Numbered from the stretch's first letter, positions 10,885 to 23,337 are shown. The stretch: 64,000 nt of DNA from Aporrectodea caliginosa (GCA_020284085.1 JACEVL010000514.1:816001-880000); one strand, 5' to 3'. Numbers and translations: made by a program. The notes: generated from the letters alone by a model not told the origin.

Positions 10885-12191
10885 CTGCACACCCAAAACA
10901 GCTTTACGTAATGTAATGTAAAACCCAAATTTTCCAGCAGCAAAGACATAACTTTCAAAGCGACAATGGCTTCCGGTCGATACCATTTTTTTTAAAGTCG
11001 CGGTAACTTTCACGAGAACTCTTAACTTAGTGGTATTGTGTAACCGGTAAATTAATTGATGCGTCTATTGCACAAGACATCCACCGCATTCTCTAAAGAC
11101 ATAATAATTACTCGTTGCACTCTATATCAGATAGAAACCACAGTCATCCTTGCTAGTTCTGGTGGACTACAATTCAATTTACAATTAAAATACCTGGAAC
11201 GTCAAGTCATTTGTTTACCTACCCTACCTGCTTAGCAATCCTATTGGGTAGAGTTGAGCTGAGAATGATGACTGATGAAATATAATATATTTTCTTCTGC
11301 AATTTGCACCATGTCGTATATTTAACCCATTAGTGCCCATCATGGCAAAACTCTATGAAAATCTTTGATATTGTAGAAAATGGGATGGTATGAATAGAAA
11401 ATATGGAAGAATTCTCAGGACATTGAGGAATAGAAATACAGGCATGGAAATTCTTGTTCATAAAAATGGATGGTGGACACTACCGGTCACATATTTATTT
11501 TAATGGAAATACTTGAAACATGACTGAAGCCACTGCAGTAGCATGTTATTCAAGTAAAAAAACTGCAACATTTCAATGAAGAATAACATATAAACAGATG
11601 AACAGTAACATATAGACATGTCAAAACCAGCGGTTAACGCATCTGTCCAAATGTAACTGGGTCATTCCTGCAATTGGGTACAAAATAGACCAGAGAAAAA
11701 ATATTTTTTCAACATCTTTTTTCAGAAAATTTGACGTGGTGTTTCTATAGATATGATATTGGTAAGAGTTGACGCAAATTATGCAGGCTTAAAGACCACT
11801 AACAAACCTGTGATCCGCATGTAAGTCAGTCGTAAGCTTGTTAACCCTGTTCCCGACAAAAACGGTAGAGTGTGGGTAATTAGAAGCTGTTCTATATTTA
11901 CAACGATGGTGTTCCTAGCAGCAGCAAGTGTCCCCAAGTTAAAATAATATAATAAATTAAACTGAAAACTATCCAGTACATTTATTAAATAATTATCATT
12001 ACAAATTGTGTGTACTATGCATAGCAATCATGACATATAGATTCAGCAGTAGACACTAGACAAGTAACCACAACACACATAGTAATTAAACTTTCAGAAA
12101 TAATAGAAATGTGAGGCACACTATTTGAGTGTATGACATTTATCATCTTCATTTAATATTTAGACACTATTTTATAATGTCAATGGATCGC

Positions 12192-12345
12192 AACAGAGTT
12201 GACGGGTAACAGAGTTGACATGCCAGTAACAGAGTTGACGGATAACAGAGTTGACATGCCAGTAACAGAGTTGACGGGTAACAGAGTTGACATGCCAGTA
12301 ACAGAGTTGACGGGTAACAGAGTTGGCATGCCAGTAACAGAATTA
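12192..12345. repeat. 36-bp tandem repeat of AACAGAGTTGAC motifs
   Basis: Four 36-bp units start at 12192, 12228, 12264 and 12300, plus a partial unit. Each unit has two AACAGAGTTGAC cores. Dispersed copies of the core occur on the plus strand near 12497 and 13028, and inverted near 12836. It lies within 1 kb of the piggyBac left end, so these could be subterminal transposase-binding sites. That is inference. Confidence 0.85.
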
Positions 12346-13664
12346 GCAAACATACGACATAGTCACATTCAAGAGTAAGCTGTGATAGTAACACGCTAAT
12401 AATAATTATGTGTAATAACAACTAACATTATATAGGTAGCACCAATTTGATGATAAGAAAATGCAATGTTAACAAAAGGAAAACAACTAAGAACGGGTAA
12501 CAGAGTTGACGTGCCAGCTGGTCAACTGTCACCATGCATTATTTTCAATTCCTGTGCTTCTTCCGCTGGTCTCTAGCAGACGTTGGCTTATAGTCCTCGA
12601 TTTCCCTAAAGACTGGTTCTTCTGCCATGCCAATCTTTCCTTTTCAGGTACTCTTCCATTTTGGCAGGATCTCCATTACGGCGAGCACGATAACGCCTCT
12701 GCTACTCTGCCGCTCATAATTAGCCACACATCATAACCTGTTGATAACAAACATCAATCACGAATGAGGAATGTGCTTTGATATAACCAGAAACATAATG
12801 CAGACCTATGCTTGGTCAACTCAGTTACAGACATGTCAACTCTGTTACCCCTGCGCGGTAACAGGGTTCACGGTAACAGAGTATGACATTTACCGCGAAA
12901 ACCTTGTTTTAGCATGATACTTCATCTTAATATCACTCACTCTCGTCTTCAGACTTTAGATTACTTTAATATCATGATGATCTCTGCAAGAAAAATCGTA
13001 AATGTAAACACCATCAGGTCATACTTTGGTAACAGAGTTGAGTAACTCCAAATATGCAACAAAAACAGGGATTTTAGAACTATGAAACGTATATAAAATC
13101 AACCAACCTTCTCATCAATGCTAAACTGCGCAGCAGTGCTCCGTCTGATGAATTAAATAAAACTAAATAGATCAGTATACCATTCAAAATGCTAATAATA
13201 GTTGAAAGTTAAAGAGTTGACAAAATTTCTAGGGACACTCATTATCAAAGAGATAATCAAAAAGAGATTACTGTTATGTGCTCGGATACAGGAAGTACAA
13301 TTAACTTATATTAAGGCCAGCATATGACGTCATGTGAATATTTTACAAACAGACAAAAATTACACACTGCTTGAGTAAGACGATCAAGTTTATAACCACC
13401 AAATGTATATGAGACAAGCTATGTACTGTACCCCACTGATTAAAAAAAATATTCCAGGTGCCGTATATTACAATATCAATTATTGTTTTCAGGATTTTAA
13501 ATCAAGTAACATTTATATATTTACGTAGTAAAGTATTTTAATCTAAACTGTTCATATTTTTGTGTGTCGGCAATCAAACATGTTTGGGACATCATATTTA
13601 ACCGAATTGAATGAATGACCCAACTATGAAAATGCTGGTCAAAATGGCAAATAGCTGGCAAAAG

Positions 13665-13970
13665 TCAATACTGTTTCAACAGAACACATATATTTAGGCA
13701 ATTTTTGTGTATGAAAATCAGCAAAACAATCAGGGTGTAGGCCAATACAGCATTTGGCACATTTTTATATACTTTCACATTGCACGCGGAGCATCTAATT
13801 TGAGTTGAATTTCGCTCAATGAAATGCCCCTGGCCATCGAACCTGACTTCAGCCGGACAGCGACGCGCAAGGGCAGTCCGGTTGCAAGCCTGCAGAGGAC
13901 GCTCAGCTTTGGCTACGGCTTCGTTGTGAACATCGGGGGAGCAATCCCAGTACAAGCGTCTTGCTTGCAT
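13665..13970 (-). pseudogene. piggyBac transposase C-terminal zinc-ribbon fragment
   Basis: A 101-codon open stretch on the minus strand. Its middle reads RFDGQGHFIERNSTQIRC.AC, the opening of the Cys-rich C-terminal domain of piggyBac-type transposases (R.DG..H then paired Cys). The second Cys pair has been lost to a frame change (...KVYKNVP). It lies inside the TTAA/CCCATTAG-ended element 11326-18197, and a matching acidic N-terminus is at 17307. The catalytic core between them is destroyed. Confidence 0.6.
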
Positions 13971-14471
13971 ATCCAGTTGTGAGTAGTATTGTCATGAATA
14001 CTCGTACATGTATAATTGTATATCCCCGTTCGTTAACACAAACGAATTATTGCCCTGCTGCCTAGCATACTCTGTGCTTGCCCTAGCTATTGCAGTTACA
14101 ATATGATGAGACATAAGCAATTCAAACAATGACACTGGTGAAAATTTGTCCCTAGACATATCACGGAGGCTTCCGTCCTGATCTCAGTCGAACAGACCGT
14201 CCTAGGGAACACCTCTGTTGACCCAAGTCTTTGAATGTTTCGTAGACTTTCGATGAGACAAAGCTGCTCCAATCATGCGAGCAGCACCACCGGCGGCTGA
14301 CAATATTTATCTTGTGGTGGTAAGAGAAGGCTGTCCAGAACTGGATGGACGAACAGAGAAGGAGCGCTCGAAGCAGCACGTGTTCGACCAGAAAATTGAG
14401 CAATGGTAACACGTAGCAACCGACACTTCTTTCTCGGTGGCTGAAAACACAATTATGAAATGGCTGCTTAG

Positions 14472-16923
14472 TAGGGTGTCCTAGAAAAACCAAAGTTCTC
14501 AAATTTCAATGGCCAACCTCTAAAAAGTTTCTCTTGGCCATTCTGAAAAAAAGCAAAGTTACAGCAAGATTGAAGATCATTTAAACGTGGCTCAAAGCGT
14601 TTTCAAATTTCGTATACACCCCCCATGCAATAGCCGGTGTGGAAATTTTACCAACATATAGGTTTTCAATGCATAACTTTCAAACGGGAAGAGATATTCA
14701 AAATTCCTTTGGTGAGGTTTCCTGGAAATGTTTGCTCACAACATAGGTTTTGTCTCATAAGGTTGCTCTTGCATGACGCCATGTGAGATGACACAAACTT
14801 TGACGTCACAGTTGACATTGCGTTGGATCAATGGTTCCTCTTAACGTGTTGTTCTCATAAGGTTTATGTTTAGGTATCAAATTATAATTTTGGGAAAGAA
14901 AGATTTGCATAAAATATTCTTGGAACCCCTTTATAGCAGTTTCTTCTTCCAGAACATGTGACATAACGCCACTCAACTTTTGATGTAACCGCTCCTATCT
15001 CCAAAGCCAGAAGTCTTGGAAAGGAGATCTCGATGTCTGCAGACTAGGGTTATCGACTACAAGGAATTTGATAATAATATTTTATTTCACAGACCACGTG
15101 ACCTCACTCACCGTAACGTTCCCAGTGACCTTATATATATATATCCATAGCCACCCACAAGTCTTAGAAAGGTGATCTTGGTGTCAACTGTAAGATTTTT
15201 GGCTACAAGAAATCCTGAAGACACATGCCTACCACTCTGCGGTAATTACATTACATGATCTATAATAATTATCAAGTAACACGTTGAATGATTTGTAACA
15301 GTTCACATGACCTTGGAAAGTCGTAGACAGTTTCCTGTAACAATGTTCTGTGAATCAAACGTACAACAACAAATCTCATGGTTAGGAAAGTACTTTAATG
15401 CCTTCACTGTAGATAAACCACAATCACAATTCTATTGCTTGCAATTCCAGAGAAACGAAGGGCAACCACGCCGTGTCGTCAAGTGATCTTGAAGCTCAGA
15501 TGTAGTGCAATGTAATTACTAACTTATATAGCGCCGTTCACAGCAGTGACTATTCAGTAGTGCTCCCAGTGCGAGTACCCCGAGAGAAGAAATAGGTTTC
15601 GAAGAAAGAGAAATGTAGGAATAGATCTAGAAGGAATGAAAACGCGTAAAGAGGAGGGGAGGGATTCCACAGGCCCAATGGTGAGAAATGACCTAGCTTG
15701 CGCCAAAGTGGTTCTAGTTCGCGGGAAAAAGAGACCATGCTGGTCCAAAGAGAAGAAAGGTTGGAGAGAAGCTGCAGAATGAGGAAAGCGATCGTAACCT
15801 ATAATGTAGACTCCTAAAAATTATTAGACGTCAAGAAAACTATTCTAGCACTTGTAGTTTCGGAGAACCAAAGGTTAAACATTGCAGGTCAATGGACCCT
15901 GAACTAATCATGCACTCAGCATATGATGTTCATCATGATTCTGTTGAGTATACTTCTTTGGAATCCAAGACTCTGAAAAACATCATATACGTCAGAATTT
16001 TTTTACATAACTTGTAGTTCCAGTGAGGCCAAAGGTTACCATAACAGGTCGAGTGACCTTGAACTACAAAGTCATGCGATGGTCATACGATGGTCATACC
16101 AGGTTGTTTATAACTCTATTGGATTTCCTTGAGCCCAGTGAGCCTATCTTGGACTGACACCTTCTTTTTAGCCTTCACCGATAACGAAATATTATGACAA
16201 TAAATGTCAAATGACCTTGAAAATGAAGGTCATCCGATTGTCCTACAATGTTAGAAATGGCATATTTGACTTCTCCCCGGAAAACCCTGTCATAGACACA
16301 AAAATCACTTCTCGATTGCTTTTAGTTCCTGAGATACTCTGGGATAATATTTCTCACTGGTAATCAATCAAATCAATCAAAACTCTTTTATTGAAGCCAT
16401 GTCAAATAAAAATCACATAACATTTAACATAAAATATCAGGATTGGCCGCAAGAGGAGTCCCAAAAGGGATCAAGATCCCGCTAACTAGGGACACCTAAA
16501 ACAACATTTCAGAAATTTAAATTAGTGATAGCTAAATCCTTGACAAACAGTGCAACATCAAGTTTCATACAGTAATGCAAACAGTATAGTACATAGTACA
16601 CAGTACATGATAAACACAATTCAAAACAGTATGAAAATAAAGAAAAAAACCAAAACCTTAACTAACAGTGAAAAAGAATATTCGGCAGGGTAGGTTATAG
16701 CTAATTTCCATTAAATTAATGTATAAATTTATTAAATTAAATTAATGTATATGATTCAGCTATACAATGCTTAACTTAGAGTCGCTTGAGCCACGCCTAA
16801 AATGTTAATCTAATTAGCTGTAACTTCGTACAATATAATAACTAATCCTATAGAAACTTTCTAGAGGTTGGCCATCAAGATATATTAACTTTTGAAAAGT
16901 TTCTGTCTTTTTGGGACACCCTA
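14472..16923. mobile_element. hAT-like non-autonomous element, copy A
   Basis: 2452 bp bounded by TAGGGTGTCC (14472) and GGACACCCTA (16923). Flanks are an exact 8-bp direct repeat, CTGCTTAG (14464-14471 and 16924-16931). Imperfect inverted similarity extends past the first 10 bp (CAAC.TCTA on both sides). No transposase is present. The interior carries two LINE 3' tails on the minus strand: one ending in a GSTTE-stop near 15550, one with a (TGATT)n tail near 16362. It is nearly identical to copy B at 29916-32894, apart from an insertion in B. Confidence 0.92.
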
Positions 16924-17021
16924 CTGCTTAGATACTGTGAATGTTCATCACCGTAATCGAAAGATAATAGGCCACTTTCACGTAAGATAGTTTCTAAGTA
17001 CTCTGGGCCATTCACTTTCCC

Positions 17022-17390
17022 CTACTGGTCCATCACGTCCTTACATAATGCCAAAATAGGATTTGTTGTATGTAAAATACTTACTTGCATCATATCCGTG
17101 GTCTCATCGTCATCTTCCGACGGCTGCGGCGTGTCGTTGTCTCCCAAACGCGCAGTCTCGCAAGTATGACGAAACACTTTTGCCTCTCCTTGAGCACGTA
17201 GTTGCTTTCCACATAGATTGTCTGCAGCAGACGAAGAAGACAATACTGCCGATGTATCCATCGACAGTATTGTCTTCTTCGTCTGCGCTATCTCCGTCAC
17301 TGGCCATTCCATCATCTGGCGGAGTTATGTCAATGTCCGCGCGAAAAAGTCGGGGTCGTCCTCGAGAGCACTGAGGACATCACTGACGGT
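17022..17390 (-). pseudogene. piggyBac transposase N-terminal fragment
   Basis: A minus-strand ATG at 17307 opens an acidic start, MASDGDSADEEDN, typical of piggyBac transposase N-termini. Two short overlapping frames (17022-17315 and 17110-17307) carry the pieces, including a second acidic run SEDDDET near 17110. The coding sequence then runs into the right end of hAT-like copy A. A 24-bp inverted duplication (around 17228-17285) has copied the acidic segment onto both strands. The assignment rests on composition plus the surrounding piggyBac termini. Confidence 0.4.
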
Positions 17391-17526
17391 AAATCTGGTT
17401 TTTCTGTCAAACAAAACAAAATATTTTAAAAACAGAAAAATAATGTTTCTATGCACGGTAACGTCTGGCATTGAATTGGTATGCCGAATAATGCAATAAC
17501 GGGTAGAACCAATAAGCTCCAGTCGT

Positions 17527-17679
17527 CAAAAGCATACATGTATTGCAGGCTGTCTGTTCTGTTAGTAGTTAAGATTTATGTCTTCTGTCATTTAATTGTG
17601 TTCTTGTGAATTGTTTAATTGTCATAACATGTAAATGTACAGCGCAGTGCGTTTGTCAGGCGCTTGATTAAAGAAAATA

Positions 17680-17710
<31 letters not shown>

Positions 17711-17716
17711 GGCCCC

Positions 17717-17797
<81 letters not shown>
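17527..17797 (+). repeat. LINE/SINE 3' tail with (ATT)n microsatellite
   Basis: 17535-17640 (starting TGTATTGCAGGCTGTCTG) matches 40582-40726 in inverse orientation, with the same 5' boundary. That is the behaviour of a 5'-truncated retroposon. It ends in an (ATT)n tract at about 17676-17797, interrupted by GGCCCC. The tract creates a spurious poly-Asn frame on the minus strand. Confidence 0.65.
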
Positions 17798-18197
17798 ATG
17801 CAGCCGTCCAATGATCACAGGCCGTTTTTAGGGAAGACTTAAAACAGCATAGCAAGGAACATGCAAACAGCAAACGTGAAACAAAAGTATTCCTGCACAA
17901 GCTAAATAGTTGTACTACATAAGCATAAATCATTTTATGCAATTTACTGAGATCATTTATTAGAAAAACGCTTACTTTCGAGAGGAATTCATCATTTTGT
18001 TAAATTTCTCGCGGGCGAAGTTTGTGACGTCATATTTACGCATAGAATATTTATGTACATTGAAATAGAATATTCCAAATAATGCTAGAGACATTACTAA
18101 GTACAGCAAAAAGACACTATCCATTTGCGGTTCTTGTACGCTAGACTGGAATTTAATAACTTTATGTCCCTAAGAAAGGACCGTGGGCACTAATGGG

Positions 18198-18676
18198 TCG
18201 TTTCCTTTTATAATAGAATAATCTGTATTATAGGACCAATTGCAAACCGATCAACATGAAAGCACAGTATAAATAATTGTAATTATTTATACTGTGATGA
18301 AAGCTTAAAGGATAGCTTTCCCTATTTCTGGATTAGACTATTTATGCAGTCTATAAATTGTTTGTTCACACGTTACTTATATCTGATGAATGTTATTTAT
18401 CTTTGATAAATCACCCTAATTATAAAGTTTTTCTCTGGTTAGACAGTCTGCCGAGTGTTTTTCTCGATCATGAACGCGATGGCGTAGACCATGTCCAGTA
18501 CGGTGGAGTGAACGTTAGGCTATAGGCAAAACATTTTTCGAGAATCTTCAATTGGCAGGGGGTGCAAAACTTGTGTATGGATACTTGTGTATGGATACTA
18601 GTTTTGCTAGTGTAAAATATCTTGCCTCTAGTATTACGTTTTGAGGTGCCCCAACTGTCAAAACCAATCTCTTTAT
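18198..18676. other. Unassigned intron DNA with a perfect palindrome
   Basis: Between two transposons. The only structure is a 34-bp hairpin at 18263-18296: 16-base arms CACAGTATAAATAATT and its complement around a GT loop. Confidence 0.7.
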
Positions 18677-19977
18677 ACAGGCCCGAGGCATGTGCACTAT
18701 GTGCCAGTGCACAGGGGCCTCAACCTCATAGGGACCTCCACCACAAATACAAGATTTTTTACTTGTGATTCATAATTGATTATGAAATATTTCAGCAGTG
18801 CGCACAGACACAGTTTACCAAAAATATCTAAAACTAAGAAACAGTTAAAACTTAAAAGGTCAGAAGTTAGTTTGTCTAATGTCTATGCCTCTCGGGCGTG
18901 AAGTCATGTCAAATTAGTGGAAATTTGCGTGTTTTTTACTTCGCAAATTCGGTCACCAGGTCCTCAAAGCTGATCTCACGCAAAATGTCAGCTTCTGTGC
19001 ACATCAGAGCTAGGTGGAACAACTGCTCATTTCCCATTGATGTGCGAAGTCTGTTCTTTATCAGTTTCATTTTTGAGAAGGAAAGTTCTGCGCTACAGTA
19101 CTGTTACTGACCATCAGCACCAGATACACACGAAGTGCTATATCCACATTAGGAAATGACCCCTGAACTTGTTTCCGGTGTATCAGCCGATACATGAAAT
19201 TCTCTTGAGAAACATCTTGAGCTTGTTCGTCCTTGAATGTTTCCACAAAGTCAACAAACTGCGCAAGCTCATTTCCAAAGCATGCATCAAGGTCGTCTTT
19301 ATAGAGATTCCATACCGCTGCGATGGAAGCACATCCAGTTTGCGTTGGAAACCGAACCGAGACGAAATAACCTCGTACGCACCAAACCGATGTTGCAAAG
19401 CAGTAACAAACTGATCAATGACTGCATGGTAGAAAGCTTTGTACTCGAAATTATCTAACTGCGTAAACTCTATCCGCGGAGTAGTGTGACGAGGTTGATC
19501 GAGTGGATCAAGTAGCACGTTGTGTTGGCGTTCTCTCTTCAAGCTCAAGATGTTTCTCAAGAGAATTTCATGTATCGGCCGATACTCCGGAAACAAGTTC
19601 AGGGGTCCGGAACAATTGATGAAAAATAATTTTCTTTAAATAGAAGTTAGATTCATGAAAAATAATTCTTCCCCAAATAGAAGCTGGATTGATTAAAAGG
19701 ATTCTTGCCAAAGTAGAAATTAGATTTATGAAAACTAAAATTGCTACAATGGACGAATAATTTAGAAGGCTAAAACGATAGATTATCCTAGCTTCAATTA
19801 CATCCTTGTCTTTGGAATAATTATGCTGGAGTTGACGCGTCGTGTTTCGTGAGTCGTGACTTGTGAGCCAATCTATAACGGCAGACTTTCAGGCATCATC
19901 CGCGCCGGCTTGCGGCTTGCTAAGGGGCCTCCACCACAGCGGTGCACTGGGCCTCCACCTAAGTAAATACGGCCCTG
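18677..19977 (-). mobile_element. hAT transposon relic
   Basis: The left end is CAGGCCCGAGG (18677). The right end complement reads CAGGGCCGTATTTA (19977). Flanking octamers TCTTTATA and TGATTATA agree at 6 of 8 positions. A minus-strand hAT dimerisation domain (18895-19110) sits inside at the expected end. Two 68-bp arms (19158-19225 and 19540-19606) form an inverted duplication of coding sequence. Confidence 0.78.
18895..19600 (-). pseudogene. hAT transposase C-terminal relic
   Basis: The open stretch 19596-19183 on the minus strand reads FEYKAFYHAVIDQFVTALQHRF, a pattern seen just before the catalytic C-terminal region in ZMYM/TTF-type hAT transposases. Across a frame break, 19100-18900 gives the hAT dimerisation signature: ELSFSKMKLIKNRLRTSMG, then HLALMCTEADIL and ISFEDLVTEFA. 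It is broken by frameshifts and by the 68-bp inverted duplication, so it is inactive. Confidence 0.75.
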
Positions 19978-20041
19978 TGATTATATCCGAAAAATTTAGA
20001 TCTTTCATAATTAAAATTTTGTTAAATTGTGTAATGTGCAT

Positions 20042-22422
20042 TAGGGTGGAGTGAAAAAAGCAAAAATTCTAAAACCTCAACGTAATAGTGATAACTCGTT
20101 GCCTTTTGGCATAGTAAGTTATCATGTCAAATATTTCTTTAAAATTCGTTCTCTAAGATTTGCCCCAACGCGTTTTAAAATTTGACAATTTAATAAAAAT
20201 GACGAATATATAAAAATTTCAATAAATTTTTAAGATGTAATGCGCTGATTGTAATAGTGATAACTCGTTTCCCTTTAATGTAGTTAGTTATCAGGCCAAA
20301 TATTTCTTTAAAATTCGTTCTCTAAGATTTGCCCCAACGCTTTTTAAAATTTAACAATTTTAACCAAAATTGTCGATGGGCATTTACAGGGCCAATCGGC
20401 AAAGCCCATGGCATAGGGTACTGCGAACAACGACCAGTTATTTTGTTTGAGAAAATTGAAGTTGATTTTCTGCAAGTCACAGTAAATAATCTTAGCACTG
20501 ATCAAAAGTATTTGTTTGAAATAATTATTTTCTATTCGAGAACTTAACTTTTCTGCAAATGACTACATCGATCTGATTGATTGGCAAAACGAAAAGCAAC
20601 AGAACCATCGGTCATTTACACACTTTCCACAGCTGACCTTGAAGAATCTGTCGCCAGTGAGTGTGTGCCAAAAGTCGATTTTCCCCGAATTTTCATGCTA
20701 CGCACAATCGGCTGAGCGTTCTGTCAAACTTTGTGAAGAGGCATCTGCTGCTCTGGTTGGACAAACATCTAGACATGGTTCCATCTTTGCCAGATTGTAA
20801 TCACGGGAACTAATACCTTCTTTTTATACTAAAGCAGAACTTCAACCGGAGTTCAATCAACAGAATAAAATAAATGAGAATTGACTCACTTTTAAGTAAT
20901 TAGTGACATATCTATCTAGTCTACAACTGTTGGGATTGTCGTCGAGACGATCCAATAGATTTAGCATTGGCAATTCATTTGAATGCAAATGGCAGACAAA
21001 CCACTGTGATAAAGGGTTTATTGTTCTCAATTTTTGGCAGACAAACCACTGTGATAAAGGGTTTATTGTTCTCAATTTTTGGCGAGCCGTAACCAGGTGC
21101 TATGTAGCTCTCCAGATGGATAACCACAGCTAATCGAATCCTAACCGACACTTGGAAGCATATCCGTGCTCTAGGACTACGCAGAGTCTTGCGATCGAGA
21201 AATTAATGTCAGCAGAAACACAGAATACGTAATCCAGAACTTAACTTTGCTTCAAATAAAATAAATGAGAATTGACTCACTTTTAAATAGGCCTAATTAG
21301 TGATATATCTTGTCTACAACTGTTGGGATTGTCGTCGAGACGCTCCAATAGATTTAGCATTGGCAATTCATTTGAATGCAATTGGCAGACAAACCACTGT
21401 GATAAAGGGTTTATTGTTCTCAATTTTTGGCGAGCCGTAACCAGGTGCTATGTAGCTGTCCAGATAGATAACCACAGCTAATCGAATCCTAACCGACACT
21501 TGGAAGCATATCCGTGCTCTAAAACTACGTAGACTCTTGCGATCGAGAAATTAATGTAAGCAGAAACACAGAATACGTAATCCAGAACTTAACTTTGCTT
21601 CAAATGATTACATCGATCTGATTGATTGGCAAAACGTAAAAGTTACAGAAACACCGGTCATTTCCACACTTTCAACAGCTGACCTTGAAGAATTTATCGA
21701 CAGTGAGTGTGTGTCAACACTCCACTTTCCCCAATTTCCATGACACACACAATCGGTTGAGCGCTCTGTCCAACTGGTTGATGAGGCATCTACCGCTGTT
21801 GTTGGACAAACATCTAAAAATGGGTTCATCCTTGCCAGATTGGAATCACGGAACTAATACCTTCTTTTTATACTAAAGCAGAATTTCAATCGGAGTTCAG
21901 TCAACAGAATAAAATAAATGAGCATTGACTCACTTTTCAGTAATTAGTGACATAAATATTATCTAGTCTACAACTGTTGGGATTGTTTATAATGTTTAGT
22001 GCTTATTGTTTATTTAATATTGCTGACATACAGTCATTTATAAATTTTAATTTGCATGGTCATTAAATACGTCATAATTAAATGCTTAAACACTATTACA
22101 ATTAGCGCATTAAATTTTTTAATTTAATGAAATTTGTATAAATTCGACAATTGTTTTAAAAATTGTTGAATTATAAAACGCGTTGGGGCAAATCAGTTAT
22201 CACTATTACAATCAGCGCATTACATTTTAAAAATTTATTGAAATTTTTATATATTCGTCATTTTTGTTATTAAATTGTCATATTTTTAAACGCGTTGGGG
22301 GCAAATCTTAGAGAACGAATTTTAAAGAAATATTTGACATGGCAACTTACTATACCAAAAGGCAACGAGTTATCACTATTACGTTGAGGTTCTAGAATTT
22401 TTGCTTTTTTCACTCCACCCTA
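20042..22422 (+). mobile_element. hAT-like element with ~200-bp TIRs and family-2a pseudogene
   Basis: 2381 bp from TAGGGTGGAG (20042) to CTCCACCCTA (22422), with an exact 8-bp TSD ATGTGCAT (20034-20041 and 22423-22430). The inverted repeats extend about 200 bp (20042-20250 against about 22190-22422). The left arm has a further partial tandem copy (about 20230-20350). The interior has direct duplications: segments beginning near 20862, 21257 and 21908, and a 45-bp tandem at 20991-21080. Remains of a plus-strand family-2a protein lie between the arms. Confidence 0.92.
20400..21880 (+). pseudogene. Family-2a transposase-like protein, duplicated and decayed
   Basis: Near 20455-20520 a frame reads NNLSTDQKYLFEI, a family landmark. 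After deletion of the centre, two copies of the C-terminal region follow, at about 20560-20860 and 21600-21880. They carry YIDLIDW, LSTADLEEF, a FPQFP..TQSVERSV block and GFILARLESR. These match the C-terminus of a widespread invertebrate family with consensus FPCHTQ.VER..KLVTEAS....RDG.I, recalled and not searched. The family has an RNase H-like look in its middle part (see 52099-53339). Stops and frameshifts abound. It lies inside an element with an 8-bp TSD, which links the family to hAT-like transposition. Confidence 0.65.
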
Positions 22423-22609
22423 ATGTGCATACTATAATTATATGCTGTAACCTCACTGATATTAACTGACTAAACTATGCAAAATTACTCTCACATAAAC
22501 ACTAACTAATGCAAATTCTGAAACTGAAATTGATTTGATTAGACTTGTTTGTTGAAACTTTTATGTGAAGTTTCTTCGAGTTACTCTTCAAACGTATCCT
22601 GGTTGCTTG

Positions 22610-23160
22610 AAAATCAGATTTTGAATCAAACGTTTTAATAAAGCTTCTTGAGTCTAGTATGGCCCGTACAAGTCCATCTCTTTGATCTTCATTTTACACA
22701 CACTGTCACACAGACGGTGACGCTTCAGTTACAAATCTGATGCATCTTTAACTTGCTTTGGTAAGACAAGGAAATGATGGAAATTCAATAATGGTTTCGT
22801 TTCATTCGCATTCTTGTGCTTGACAAGGTCCAGAATTTCTTCGTATGACAGCAGCCTTTTTAGAGGAGGTTCACAAGTTCCAGACATCTGCTGGTTTCTT
22901 TCCAACTTATTAAGTCAACGTAATCTGTAGCAGCACAGTTAAAAGTTGGCACACGGAACTGTCTGACTGCACAGTAGTGGATGTGCCGTGTCGCCCGAAT
23001 GCCAGTTCTGTTATATAACATCAGATTCTGTCATCGGTTAATATCGCAAGCAGAAGATTTTCAGTATGTCCAAAGAAGGCAACAATCTCCAACATATCCT
23101 TGGCCAAGTATCCTGAAAATCTAATCATTCGATCAAGTTGGCGAGAACCTTCTGTGATGG
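22610..23160 (-). pseudogene. Family-2a protein fragment
   Basis: Minus-strand pieces read DRMIRFSGYLAKDMLEIVAFFGHTENLLLAI near 23030-23140. Further along, near 22660-22790, come IEFPSFPCLT and FVTEASPSV followed by RDGLVRAILDSRSF. The order and motifs are those of the C-terminal third of family 2a, as in 20400-21880 and 35480-36150. It is broken by frameshifts. No TIR pair was found around this copy. Confidence 0.6.
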
Positions 23161-23337
23161 CTTTGCAGACGCAACATGGAAACGCAGAATTCTGTTAGCA
23201 GTTGTAAGCCATCATGAATTAACTACTGGACCTGCGTTTCGATTCGCAACTTCATCAGGGCATTTCCCAGCAGCTATACACCACCGTTCTTCAACAGCAT
23301 GCGCCACCTATTCTGCTATATCAGTTAGTGCTGGATC

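Larger units (their letters stand above)
11326..18197 (-). mobile_element. piggyBac-type transposon with nested insertions
   Basis: The left end is TTAA (11322-11325) followed by CCCATTAGTGCCCA. The right end at 18184-18197 is the exact complement, TGGGCACTAATGGG, followed by TCGT where TTAA would be expected, so the right target site is mutated or lost. The pair CCC...GGG with TTAA is the piggyBac signature. Decayed transposase pieces lie on the minus strand: the N-terminus at about 17307 and the C-terminal zinc ribbon at about 13970-13700. They are split by hAT-like copy A (14472-16923). Confidence 0.75.

Noticed and set aside
12192..12345. CRISPR-like array
   Set aside because: Units are contiguous tandem repeats with no unique spacers, in eukaryotic transposon sequence.
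17622..17942. Minus-strand frame with a long Asn run
   Set aside because: Product of the (ATT)n tract following a retroposon tail.
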